Shown here piece by piece: positions 1-8,399 of a stretch of 64,000 bases of DNA (positions within the stretch are counted from its first letter, which is position 1; each line of letters opens with the position of its first letter). This stretch comes from Vibrio gazogenes (lineage in GTDB: Bacteria > Pseudomonadota > Gammaproteobacteria > Enterobacterales > Vibrionaceae). The notes under the pieces are model-generated. The model ran no database searches and had not been told where the DNA came from. It saw only the letters and a list, made by a program, of their open reading frames with translations. Position numbers and translations under genes: made by a program. The stretch is taken from assembly GCF_023920225.1 (NCBI RefSeq), contig NZ_CP092587.1:1674001-1738000 (forward strand), in the 5' to 3' direction.

Positions 1-148
1 TATTGGGCAAAAAATTGTTTAATTTCCAATAATTCTGTATGCATGTAGGTTTCCCTATAACGAGCTTTTTTATCATCATAGCAGGAAGTGATGTGTGGTT
101 CGATGGAAGAGAATGAAATTGTTAAAAAAAAGTAAATTCGGCATGGAT

Positions 149-172
149 TAAAAAGCCCAGCTGATGCTGGGC
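149..172 (-). terminator. Rho-independent terminator of the tctA remnant
   Basis: A 7-bp GC stem (GCCCAGC/GCTGGGC) with a 4-nt loop is followed, read on the minus strand, by a run of T. It lies just downstream of the tctA remnant and probably was that gene's terminator. Confidence 0.75.
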
Positions 173-184
173 CGTATATCAAAT

Positions 185-361
185 TCAAGAGTGATGTAAT
201 GAGGTTTTTTGTGTTTTCAGATGACGGAGCATGGTACTGATGAGTGGACTTATCAGCAATAAGACTGCCAGTGATGCGAATGCCAAAGTAATCGGTCTTT
301 CCCAGAGGAAATTGAGTTCGCCATCACTGATCATCAGCGCTCGGCGAAGGTTTTCTTCCAT
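185..361 (-). pseudogene. C-terminal remnant of a TctA-type tricarboxylate transporter
   Basis: The frame encodes 58 residues starting MEENLRRALMISDGELNFLW, then RPI and one hydrophobic helix. This matches the extreme C-terminus of TctA, the large membrane subunit of tripartite tricarboxylate transporters, where an LRRALMISDG block precedes the last membrane segment. TctA is normally about 500 residues. An in-frame TGA lies one codon upstream of the ATG, so the rest of the gene is missing. The gene's terminator is still attached. It could be expressed as a small membrane peptide, but decay is the simpler reading. A relic citrate-type transporter close to the CitS system suggests replacement of one uptake route by another (inference). 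Confidence 0.6.
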
Positions 362-420
362 GAGTCATATGCAGTGAGCCGTTGGCCCACTGCATATATT
401 TACAAGATGAAATGTAGATT

Positions 421-1107
421 TTAACTAGAGCAGAGCTGTGTTAAGAAATGGTCAATATGCTGCCCCACCTCTGCCGGCGTTGAAGCCCGTCTCATCTGTT
501 CCATCGAAGGGAGCTGATTGTTTTGGAAATATTCCGCTGATACAAAGGCATCACTGGCGTGATAGCGTAATGTATCTTGATCGGCTGAGCCGTCACCAAC
601 AATGATAAACTTACCCGTCGTTTTATTCTGACTTTTCCATCGCTCGATGACCTGTACTTTCCCCTTTGAGGAAAGTAGTGGGGAAGGTCGTATACTGAGC
701 ACTCGATTTCCCAGCCAGATAAAACGATTCGCAGTGAGTTGATCATATTGAATGCCCCATGCATCTAATAACGGGGCAATCCACTCCGTATAACCGCCAG
801 AGATAACATGGAGCTTGATACCTTTGTCGGTTAACGAACGAAATATTTCTTTTAACACGGGGTCTAAAGCATCTATCCGGCTTGACACATACTGATCAAC
901 GGTTTGCTTAGTGACAAACATCGCGGTTCTAAGCATGAACAGTTTTTCTTGCCAAGTTGCACGTCCGGCAAATGCCCGCGGTGCAATTTCTGCCAGATAC
1001 CGGATTGTTTCATCACCGCCTTTTTTATGACTCAATGCGATTTTCAAGATTTCTACCGTACTCTCTTCCGGCAGTAACGTATTATCAAAATCAAAGATGA
1101 CATTCAT
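421..1107 (-). CDS. HAD-superfamily phosphatase, SerB-like (HAD-IB)
   Basis: This 228-residue protein carries all four HAD motifs: FDFDNT with D6 and D8, the first being the predicted nucleophile; SGG at 103-105; a lysine near 150; and GDGSADQD at 171-178 for Mg2+ binding. The fold resembles phosphoserine phosphatase and the phosphatases found beside PlsC-type acyltransferases. The substrate cannot be read from the sequence. It is the last gene of a minus-strand operon. Its ATG overlaps the stop of the acyltransferase upstream by 4 bp, so translational coupling is likely. That partnership suggests a phospholipid or phosphorylated acyl acceptor rather than phosphoserine, but this is inference. 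Confidence 0.8.
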   Translation of the reverse strand: MNVIFDFDNTLLPEESTVEILKIALSHKKGGDETIRYLAEIAPRAFAGRATWQEKLFMLRTAMFVTKQTVDQYVSSRIDALDPVLKEIFRSLTDKGIKLHVISGGYTEWIAPLLDAWGIQYDQLTANRFIWLGNRVLSIRPSPLLSSKGKVQVIERWKSQNKTTGKFIIVGDGSADQDTLRYHASDAFVSAEYFQNNQLPSMEQMRRASTPAEVGQHIDHFLTQLCSS

Positions 1108-1964
1108 AACTGCTTTAACTGCTCTTTGTAACTATATTTATCATCTTTGGTCCAGTGGGTTGCCGGTATCTTCAGATAACTGGCTACAGCCTGTTGGATA
1201 GCGTCGGCAAATTCTTGCGGAGCCTGCTCCCGAGAGTAGTGAAGTTTATCCAGATAGGTCACTTCAAAATGGATATAGGGCATCATGAGAATCGTCATGA
1301 AGCGGACATACCCCGGAGACATCATCGGACTTGGAGACAATCCGAAAGGAAGTCTGACTTTTAAAGCGACCGGGACGACGGGTTGTCCTCGAATCATAAA
1401 CTCAGGGCGAAACCGGAATAGCGCTTGCCCATTATTAAGGGTGGCTTCTGGCGTGATGTATAGTGCGTGTTTTTCCGGTGCTTTATTCCACTCCCTGAAA
1501 CATTGCACTAACTGTCGTTGATTTCTGACGAGCCAATAGCTGGAATTCGAGCCTTTAAATAAGATGTAGCCAACGAATTTACCCAGAGGGCTATCCGCTT
1601 TATCAATCATCAGTGTCGCGTGTGGCATTGCTAACCCCGGAATATGATCAAAAATACTGACGTGGGGGGATGCAACGACACATCCGGCAGTATGTTGACC
1701 CACAGCTTCCGGTGTCATATTACAGCGAACTCGTATGCCTAACAGTCGGATGAACACTCGATATACCGATTTCCTTTTTGTATGAGGAAAGATTGGAAAC
1801 ACCAGTCCGTAAACGCTAATCAATAGCAGACGAAACAGCAATAATAACGATCCGAATGGCATATATAGGGCTGTCAAGACTGAAAAGTGGCGCCATAATT
1901 TTACATCACATAATGTCGAAATGGGGACATCCTGACATAACGTAGATTGCTCAATATTTTGCAT
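1104..1964 (-). CDS. LPLAT-family 1-acylglycerol-3-phosphate acyltransferase-like protein
   Basis: The product has 286 residues from the ATG at 1964. A longer open frame to 2117 would run far into the GNAT gene, so I prefer the internal start, which leaves a 14-bp overlap. A hydrophobic N-terminal segment (about residues 26-60) would anchor it in the inner membrane. The acyltransferase H-x4-D motif is HVSIFD with H101 and D106, and TPEAT at 171-175 fits the position of the FPEGT acceptor-binding motif. The family moves acyl chains from acyl-CoA or acyl-ACP to lysophospholipids or related acceptors. This is not the housekeeping PlsC by appearance. It sits between a GNAT enzyme and a HAD phosphatase. 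Confidence 0.75.
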   Translation of the reverse strand: MQNIEQSTLCQDVPISTLCDVKLWRHFSVLTALYMPFGSLLLLFRLLLISVYGLVFPIFPHTKRKSVYRVFIRLLGIRVRCNMTPEAVGQHTAGCVVASPHVSIFDHIPGLAMPHATLMIDKADSPLGKFVGYILFKGSNSSYWLVRNQRQLVQCFREWNKAPEKHALYITPEATLNNGQALFRFRPEFMIRGQPVVPVALKVRLPFGLSPSPMMSPGYVRFMTILMMPYIHFEVTYLDKLHYSREQAPQEFADAIQQAVASYLKIPATHWTKDDKYSYKEQLKQL

Positions 1965-2562
1965 GTACTGTTTCCCGTGCTTCTTGTTTCTGAATGTACT
2001 GGTATAACTTTTGAGCAGTACTTTCGTTTTTGTCTCTGACCTTGAAAAAGTTATCCCGGTCATAGTCAATCTTGAGGTGTTCACCGAATGGCGTGAAAAC
2101 AATTCGGCATTGTTCACGGTTAAGGTTGAGGTATTTCAGATTCATCTGAATGGCACGAGTGTGTTTGATGTTCGTAAGTGTATAAACGGATGTGAATCCC
2201 AGTACATCAAAGGCCCAGCATAATGCGGTATGTCCTGCTAAATATGTCCAGGGGGTTCCCCAGTATTTTGGTAAGTAACGCATCCCGAAGTTAATACCAA
2301 ATTGTTTTTCTTCAAATCCTGCGTACCCCATAAAAGGGGCATTGGTTCCTTGAGAAACCACCCAGCGAGCCCATCCTTTTTGTTCCTGATTTTGTCTGAA
2401 TCGATCAACCTCATTTCTGATGACATCGATTGTTCTTGCTTGTCCGGAAGAGATAAACTTCATATTTTCTTCATCGGAAGCCAATGTCGCATACCCCTGA
2501 ATATCATCATCGTTCCACTTGCGCAGCGTGATGCCGTATTTGCTACATATTACGTTATTCAT
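1951..2562 (-). CDS. GNAT-family N-acyltransferase (RimJ/RimL type)
   Basis: The protein has 203 residues with the Acetyltransf_3 layout. An N-terminal RKWNDDDIQGY segment resembles the start of RimJ/RimL enzymes. A central GYAGFEE strand and a segment around YWGTPWTYLAGHTALCWAFD stand where the acyl-CoA binding region is expected. The canonical Q/RxxGxG/A loop is not sharp. The ORF starts at an ATG and is followed by about 900 bp of non-coding DNA on its 5' side, so it is the first gene of the three-gene operon. The substrate is unknown: it could be a protein N-terminus or an amine head group acted on with the two lipid-type enzymes downstream. Confidence 0.75.
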   Translation of the reverse strand: MNNVICSKYGITLRKWNDDDIQGYATLASDEENMKFISSGQARTIDVIRNEVDRFRQNQEQKGWARWVVSQGTNAPFMGYAGFEEKQFGINFGMRYLPKYWGTPWTYLAGHTALCWAFDVLGFTSVYTLTNIKHTRAIQMNLKYLNLNREQCRIVFTPFGEHLKIDYDRDNFFKVRDKNESTAQKLYQYIQKQEARETVHAKY

Positions 2563-3260
2563 ATCTACCTACCGCCAAACTTCAGTTGTTCAATTGTTTA
2601 TCATCGCCACATTGTCCAATGTGATGTTGCTACATCTCGTTCTAATAAGTTGTATTTTCCGTCCTTCTGTGGGTTCATATGACTGAGAACAGATGGAAAA
2701 GTTATGAACACTGGGTGAGGAGCTGAACTCAACATTCTTATGTATTTTTTAAACATATTTATTACATCATTATTAATGATATATACACTTTAGCTCCTCC
2801 GACCAGTGATGAATTGCATATAAAGAGCGTAAAAGTGACGGAAAATTTTCTTGAGTGAATAGTACTTCGGTAAAATATTCCTCTTTTGAATCATCGCTAT
2901 GAATTTAAGTTATTTGCTCTTTGTTTTAATGTAAATAGTTGCTTATCGTCATAATTATCAAAAGAGGGAGTCGTGATCTTGATACAGCTAGTCAATCGCT
3001 AGGAGGGGAAAGGCACAGTGGATAAAATATAAAATAAAATAAAATCATCTAAAAAAAGAAAAAACATGCGCTTTAGTCTCTAATATGAGAAAATTTTCTT
3101 AGTTTTTCTTTTATGAGACTCGGACTGTGGAACAGAGTTATATAAGAATGTTAACGCTTTCATCGCGAATCAATTGGACATATATGATGGTTAATAGTTT
3201 TAAATTAGGAAAAAATGTTGACATCGTGATTTTCTGGAGATTTCTCATTTATAGAGATTG

Positions 3261-3285
3261 ATATTGTCAATATGATTGACAATAT
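3261..3285. promoter_or_regulatory. Palindrome, 11-bp arms, 3-nt spacer, upstream of pncA
   Basis: The arms ATATTGTCAAT and ATTGACAATAT are perfectly complementary around ATG. The 25-bp size and dyad symmetry suit a dimeric transcription factor. It lies about 165 bp upstream of the pncA start. No T-run follows, so it is not a terminator. The regulator is not identified. Confidence 0.4.
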
Positions 3286-3320
3286 TAGTTAAATCCAATA
3301 GGGCAGTATTATTTATCAGT

Positions 3321-3345
3321 ATGATATTCTTTAAAAGAATATCAT
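3321..3345. promoter_or_regulatory. Palindrome, 12-bp arms, 1-nt spacer, upstream of pncA
   Basis: ATGATATTCTTT and AAAGAATATCAT flank a single A, giving a perfect 25-bp dyad about 105 bp upstream of the pncA start. It is all A/T apart from two G/C pairs. It may be an operator or simply a stable AT palindrome. It differs in sequence from the neighbouring palindrome. Confidence 0.35.
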
Positions 3346-3449
3346 TATTGAATTGATAATCATAACTGCAATCACAACCCGCCATTTTATGACCAACAGT
3401 GATTTTGAGTGTGCGATGTTATAGGGATAGTGGTATTCAGGAGGAAGGT

Positions 3450-4070
3450 ATGACTCAAACGTTAGTGATCGTCGATGTTCAAAATGATTTTTCACCATCT
3501 GGTGCGTTGCCTGTGCCTGATGGAGATTGTGTGGTTACAGTGATCAATCGGTTAATGTCTTGTTTTGATCATGTTGTTGCCACACAAGACTGGCATCCAG
3601 TTGGCCACGGTAGCTTCGCGTCCGTACATCATATGTCTCCCGGTGAGATGATAGAACTGAATGGCATTCAGCAGATACTATGGCCCGATCACTGTATTCA
3701 ATCATCTTGGGGCTCCGAATTTATTCCCGGATTAGCGCAGAGCAATATTGAATATATTGTCTATAAAGGCAGCAATCCTGAAATTGATAGTTACAGTGGA
3801 TTCTTTGACAATGGAAAACAGCAATCAACCGGGCTTTTGGATTATTTGAAAGAAATCGATTCAGATGAGTTGTACATTGTCGGACTTGCGACAGACTACT
3901 GTGTGCTATTTACAGCGCTTGACGCCGTTGAACTTGGTTTTAAAACTTATGTCGTTCAGGATGCTTGCCGTGCTGTAAACCTGAACTCTGACGATGAAGA
4001 GAAAGCTCTGGCGAAAATGGCTCAAGCCGGCTGTCGGATTATACAGTCAAAAGACGTGCTGAACGAATGA
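3450..4070 (+). CDS. pncA: Nicotinamidase
   Basis: PncA deamidates nicotinamide to nicotinic acid in NAD salvage. The 206-residue product shows the isochorismatase-fold triad D9, K106 and C151 (VDVQNDF, YKGSNP, ATDYCV) and the metal ligands DWHPVGH at 47-53. I chose the ATG at 3450 because AGGAGG sits at the right distance; the frame open from 3399 lacks such a site. The full family length is covered. It is a single-gene unit, convergent with citB. Two palindromes upstream may control it. Confidence 0.93.
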   Translation: MTQTLVIVDVQNDFSPSGALPVPDGDCVVTVINRLMSCFDHVVATQDWHPVGHGSFASVHHMSPGEMIELNGIQQILWPDHCIQSSWGSEFIPGLAQSNIEYIVYKGSNPEIDSYSGFFDNGKQQSTGLLDYLKEIDSDELYIVGLATDYCVLFTALDAVELGFKTYVVQDACRAVNLNSDDEEKALAKMAQAGCRIIQSKDVLNE

Positions 4071-4181
4071 TTGTGCTTAGCCGTGCAGTAAATCGATCAT
4101 GACATGATGAGAGCGAAGACGTTAACACGTAGATGTATTGGTATGAAAAGAGCCAGTAACTCGACTGACCCATCCATGGTT

Positions 4182-4862
4182 CTACTTCCGACGGTATAGT
4201 CTTTCGGGCCTGCCAACCCGGCCGTGTTGAATAATTGCTTCAAGGAAGCTGGCGGACGTGCAATATTCCAGATATCGGCGAGCGGTCGTCTTACTGATGC
4301 CAACCAGTTTACCCAGAGACTCTGCAGTGTGTGTCACATCCTCTTCTTGATAAATGACCTTGATCTTATCCAGTGTTAGTTCATCAATCCCTTTGGGGAG
4401 ATTATCTTGATGGTATTGTGCTTTTGATTGAAAGTTGAGTAATTCGTCGACATGCCTTTGGTTAAAGTTATCTGCGGCTTTCAGTGAATTGTTATATTTT
4501 AAATAGCGTTCAAGTGAGTCCTGTAGTCGGTCATAGGCAATCGGTTTGAGCAGATAGTCAAAAACCCCACAGCGAACTGCTTCACGGACGGTTTCCATAT
4601 CTGAGGCAGCGGTGACAAAAATTACATCCGGCATGTTTCCGCTTGAAATCATCTCTTTCAGTAAATCCAGACCACACCCATCGGGAAGAAAATTATCTAA
4701 TATAATTAATTGTGGTTTTAAAAAGCGGAGCATGTTCCGCGCTTCTGCCAGAGAGCGGGCAACACCAACCGGACGAAACCTAGGCATTTGATTCAGGTAG
4801 TAAGTGTGAAAATCAGAGATACTGACTTCATCTTCAACAATCAATACATCAAATACATCCAT
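4182..4862 (-). CDS. citB: Response regulator of citrate metabolism, CitB/DpiA family
   Basis: The product has 226 residues. The receiver domain (about 1-125) has the acidic pocket IVEDE at 8-12, the phospho-acceptor D56 in ILDNFLPDG, and the conserved lysine in LLKPI. The C-terminal part has a helix-turn-helix around GISKTTARRYLEYC, as in CitB, DcuR and DpiA. It starts 2 bp after the citA stop, so the pair forms one operon with the kinase first. Phosphorylated CitB should activate the citS and citC promoters. Its gene is convergent with pncA. Confidence 0.92.
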   Translation of the reverse strand: MDVFDVLIVEDEVSISDFHTYYLNQMPRFRPVGVARSLAEARNMLRFLKPQLIILDNFLPDGCGLDLLKEMISSGNMPDVIFVTAASDMETVREAVRCGVFDYLLKPIAYDRLQDSLERYLKYNNSLKAADNFNQRHVDELLNFQSKAQYHQDNLPKGIDELTLDKIKVIYQEEDVTHTAESLGKLVGISKTTARRYLEYCTSASFLEAIIQHGRVGRPERLYRRK

Positions 4863-4864
4863 TA

Positions 4865-6511
4865 TTATGTACTCACGTTAGGGATGAAAATAGAAAAAAT
4901 GGTACCTTTGGGCTCAGCATGATCAATCAATATCGTGCCATTGGCCTGAGTGACCAGTCGATGGACGAGATATAAACCGATACCATGCCCTGGCTGTTCC
5001 TTGCTACTGACACCTTTGGTAAAAAGTGAATCAGAAATTGTTTCAGGGATACCGGTACCATTGTCCGCCACCTCAATGACGAGTTCGTCTGAGGCATCGG
5101 TTAAAAGCAGTGTGATCGTTTTATTACTGCTATCGCTTTTTAAAGTAGCTTCAAAGGCATTGTCAAGTAGATTACCCAAAATTGCAGCCAGTTCGTCGGA
5201 TGACATACATTGTAGTTCTTTTTTCATCTGACAGAGTGGATCAAAATCCAACTGTAAGCCGAGTTCTTTTGCTCGGCTATATTTGCCCAGAAGGAGTCCG
5301 GCAATAATACGCGAGCAGAAAGTTTGGGTAATATAATCGATTAGTTGTTGTTGATTTTGGGTTTCTTTCTGAATGGCTTGAATGGCTTCATCATAAGCGC
5401 CAATTTGTACTAATCCTCCGATAGTGGATAATCGATTGGTATACTCATGACTGAGTACGCGAAGGTTTTCCGTATGCTGGCGAATTTGTGAAATTTGTGA
5501 TGTCAGGGTATTGATATCATCCCGTCTACGGAAACTCACGACCCAGCCGACATGTTTTTCGAGATCCCCAATATTCACTCGATTGGCAACCAATGTTTCA
5601 CCGTTGCAGGTGATCAGCTCATCTTGTTGGTCACTGATATCAACCTGACCATGTGGGTCACTCCCCATAAAAAATGAAGCGGGGGTGACGAATTCAGTAA
5701 TGGATCTGCCGAGTAAATACTTGGGTGGGTGCGCGATGCCCAATGTTTTGAGTGCTCGGTTATTGACCGATAATATTTCACCTTGGGTACTGACAGCGAT
5801 AATGCCTTCATAAACACTTTGTAAGATTGAACTGTGTAAGCGTAGAGAGAGCGCAATTTCTTCCGGCTCCATCTCGAACATTTGTCGTTTGATATGTTTG
5901 GTAAATAACCAAGCACCGAGCATGGATAAGATCAACAGGGCAAAAACAGCATAAAAAAGCGGATAGGAATATAATGCCATCCAGTCACTGATACTATTCA
6001 TCAAGTATCCAACGGAGATGACACCGATAATCTCATTGTGCTGATTAATAATGGCGGATTTCCCACGGATTGCGAAGCCTAAACTCCCTTTCCTTAACGA
6101 CGAATAATATTCCCCGTATTTTAACGCTCGAACGTTATCCCCCCCTTGCATGGGAAAACCGACTTTATCTGAATCAGGGTGTGCCAGCCGAATCCCTTTT
6201 TTGTTACCGACAACAATGAAGTCAGCATCAGAGATAGCCTGTAGCTCATGGACGGTATTCTGAATCGCTTCAATATTGTGTTGCTCGATGTTGTGAATCA
6301 ATACTTTATTATGCGCAATCTCTCGGGCTTGGATGACAGCTTTGGTTCTAAACTGATGTTCGAGACTTTTACTGAGTGTGAGATGAAAAAAGACAGTAAC
6401 CAATATTAATTGAATCGAAATAACAGAGATAAGCAGAAGGGCAACCCTGAGTTGGAATGATAGCTTCTGACATATATGTGTATGAGCGGCTTGAAAGATC
6501 GTTTTGAGCAT
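4865..6511 (-). CDS. citA: Citrate sensor histidine kinase CitA/DpiB family
   Basis: The 548-residue kinase has membrane segments at about 22-44 and 183-204, which bracket a periplasmic Cache/PDC citrate-type sensor containing GIRLAHPDSDKVG (R108, H111). A cytoplasmic PAS domain lies at about 225-330. The phospho-acceptor is H355 in SHEYTNRL, the CitA/DcuS form of the H-box. The ATPase motifs are NLLDNAFEAT, DNGTGIP and GHGIGLYLV. It would sense external citrate and phosphorylate CitB. The start is an ATG, with about 540 bp of non-coding DNA and a repeat element upstream, so citAB is its own transcription unit or is read through from citS. Confidence 0.92.
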   Translation of the reverse strand: MLKTIFQAAHTHICQKLSFQLRVALLLISVISIQLILVTVFFHLTLSKSLEHQFRTKAVIQAREIAHNKVLIHNIEQHNIEAIQNTVHELQAISDADFIVVGNKKGIRLAHPDSDKVGFPMQGGDNVRALKYGEYYSSLRKGSLGFAIRGKSAIINQHNEIIGVISVGYLMNSISDWMALYSYPLFYAVFALLILSMLGAWLFTKHIKRQMFEMEPEEIALSLRLHSSILQSVYEGIIAVSTQGEILSVNNRALKTLGIAHPPKYLLGRSITEFVTPASFFMGSDPHGQVDISDQQDELITCNGETLVANRVNIGDLEKHVGWVVSFRRRDDINTLTSQISQIRQHTENLRVLSHEYTNRLSTIGGLVQIGAYDEAIQAIQKETQNQQQLIDYITQTFCSRIIAGLLLGKYSRAKELGLQLDFDPLCQMKKELQCMSSDELAAILGNLLDNAFEATLKSDSSNKTITLLLTDASDELVIEVADNGTGIPETISDSLFTKGVSSKEQPGHGIGLYLVHRLVTQANGTILIDHAEPKGTIFSIFIPNVST

Positions 6512-6753
6512 AACGGTAGATTAAGGCTAATTGTTATCCGTGATTATATCGATTCTATGGATGAATAGAATTGACATGTGTGGTTCAACATCCATCTTTA
6601 GACGTTAAATATTCTGTATTTCTTATAGTCGTGCGTTCTACATCACAATAGTGAGAAATCAATATCATGCAGTTTTTGATTCGGCGGGTGATTATCATGT
6701 GATGATTGTTGTCATATGCATGGGGAATTTAATATATGAAGGCGGTTTGGTCA

Positions 6754-6775
6754 GAGCGCGTCAGGTGACGCGCTC
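6754..6775. repeat. Perfect 10-bp hairpin abutting the inverted-repeat element
   Basis: GAGCGCGTCA and TGACGCGCTC are complementary around GG. There is no T-run on either side, so it is not a typical terminator, though it lies downstream of citS. It touches the left end of the 272-bp element and may mark its insertion site. Confidence 0.6.
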
Positions 6776-7046
6776 CTAGGGGTTGTTGACCTTTCGTGGT
6801 TGAATTTTGTTCAATCTGAACGGGTATTGATCGCGGCGCGGGGCATGCCGCTTAGCTATCCTAAGCAAATGACCCGTAACAAAGAGCAAGACACGTTCAG
6901 ATGAACCCTCTGGGCAGCATTTGTCGCTCATTTATCCAGCGTTAGGTCATGGTTCATGTAGATCGCTACACTTCACATGACCTGCCTTGACTAAATGAGC
7001 GACAAATTGCTGCAAAAACCATCACGAAAGGTCAACAGCCCCTAAG
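6775..7046. repeat. 272-bp inverted-repeat element (MITE-like), copy 1
   Basis: The ends are inverted: about 25 bp starting CCTAGGGGTTGTTGACC on the left pair with the complement of the right end, which reads CTTAGGGGCTGTTGACC on the opposite strand. Inside are a second inverted pair, GTTCAATCTGAACG (6809-6822) with the complement of CGTTCAGATGAAC (6894-6906), and a 100-bp hairpin whose 21-22-nt arms lie at 6914-6934 and 6992-7013. No coding frame is present. A partial copy occurs at 32647. The size, structure and repetition suggest a non-autonomous mobile element; I cannot name the family. Confidence 0.7.
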
Positions 7047-7055
7047 AAAAGGGAA

Positions 7056-8399
7056 CTACATAAATATCCCGAATACAACACTGGCGATGATGAGAACAAT
7101 ACCCCCACCAAGGCGCGAAGAGATTTGGGCGTAAGAGAGTAAGTTCATTCGGTTAGACGCTGCCAGCACTTCAAGGTCACCGGAACCGCCTCGGTTTGCC
7201 ATACACAGGCCCGCCGTGATTGAAGATTCAACCGGATAAAAGCCCATCATCCAACCTCCGAGTGCCGAGCCAAAAATTGCACCGGTTACAATGAGTGTCG
7301 CAATAATGACATTGGTGAATGTTAATGCATTGACCACTTCACCCAGATCGGTGTAAGCAATACCGACACCAACCATCAAAACCCAGAGCAACTGTTTAGA
7401 GAAGAAAGAAGAAAGACGTTTTGCACCTTCTTTGATTTCATCCGAACAAAGACCTGCACCGTTGATGATCGCAACAATAATGACCATATAAGCGAATGTA
7501 TGAATTTTAATATTACCAAACCCGGGGAGGATATGCTTGGAGAGTGAGGCTGAGAATGTATAAACACAGGCAGCAAGCATTAGGCCAATGGCTATTTCAC
7601 GAGGTGTAATCGTGGGTGTTTTGGTTGCTTCGCTCACATTGAAATTCGATTTACGTATCAGTTCTCCGTTACCGGTTAGTGACGGCATTTTATCGCCTAA
7701 ACCATTCAGAAGCGCTGCCGCAACAATGGCAACAATATTGGCAATCGTAAGAATCGCAATAGCAACCGAATAATACTGTTCTTTTGAGCCCCCCGTCACT
7801 GACTCGTAAATTTCAGACAGAGGAATTGCGCCTGCACCATTACCGCCGCCCATAATTGGGAGCACATACAGCATCATAATTCGGTCCACCGGAATGCCGA
7901 AAATGATTCCTCCTAAGATACCAAGAATTGATGCGCCTGCCACCGCTGCGAGAATTGTTGGAATATAGCCAACTAATGAACGCAGCAGAAGTTTTCTATT
8001 GACTGCCAGAATCGACCCGGTGATCAGTACCGCGATGAATAGGTCGAGGAAGTCCGTTTTTTTCATAACATCGGTGACAGCGGTAATTTCTCTTTGGGTC
8101 AATAATCCGGTATGGACGAACCAAGCTGCGACAAGAAAAATCATTACTGGCGCGCCACCAATATATTTATTGAATATCGGTAGACGTTTACCGAATTCAC
8201 CAAATATTGCTCCGACGACAAACATAAAGCTGAAGCCACCAACAATATTATTGGGAAGCGTATCGGTAATATGTGCAGTCAGAACCACAAGAAAGAGTAG
8301 GGCAAAAAGATGGAATGGTATGCCGAATATTTTTATTTGTGACAGCAATGAGTGAGATCCCTGAGCGTCACTTGTTATTCGTAACGTTTTTTCATTCAT
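7056..8399 (-). CDS. citS: Citrate/sodium symporter, 2-hydroxycarboxylate transporter family
   Basis: The product has 447 residues from the ATG at 8399. A frame extends to a TTG at 8426 but without a ribosome site there, and 447 residues matches CitS of Klebsiella. Multiple hydrophobic helices and the two re-entrant-loop signatures are visible: GGNGAGAIPLSEIY in the middle and NRGGSGDLEVLAAS near the C-terminus, both with the family's GGxG. It imports citrate with Na+ across the inner membrane. It is divergent from citCDEFXG, sharing a 280-bp promoter region, and is followed by the inverted-repeat element rather than oxaloacetate decarboxylase genes. Confidence 0.93.
   Translation of the reverse strand: MNEKTLRITSDAQGSHSLLSQIKIFGIPFHLFALLFLVVLTAHITDTLPNNIVGGFSFMFVVGAIFGEFGKRLPIFNKYIGGAPVMIFLVAAWFVHTGLLTQREITAVTDVMKKTDFLDLFIAVLITGSILAVNRKLLLRSLVGYIPTILAAVAGASILGILGGIIFGIPVDRIMMLYVLPIMGGGNGAGAIPLSEIYESVTGGSKEQYYSVAIAILTIANIVAIVAAALLNGLGDKMPSLTGNGELIRKSNFNVSEATKTPTITPREIAIGLMLAACVYTFSASLSKHILPGFGNIKIHTFAYMVIIVAIINGAGLCSDEIKEGAKRLSSFFSKQLLWVLMVGVGIAYTDLGEVVNALTFTNVIIATLIVTGAIFGSALGGWMMGFYPVESSITAGLCMANRGGSGDLEVLAASNRMNLLSYAQISSRLGGGIVLIIASVVFGIFM

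Larger units (their letters stand above)
2563..3449. other. AT-rich intergenic region without a convincing gene
   Basis: This 887-bp stretch separates the divergent GNAT operon and pncA. Frames are short and broken. It is AT-rich, with short AAAAT iterations near 3025-3045 and the 10-mer GAAAATTTTC twice. Two near-perfect palindromes lie in the pncA-proximal part and are listed separately. No tRNA or known small RNA was recognised. Confidence 0.6.

Noticed and set aside
1965..2117. Extended N-terminus for the LPLAT gene
   Set aside because: The extra 51 codons lie entirely within the GNAT gene and do not resemble the family; the ATG at 1964 is preferred.
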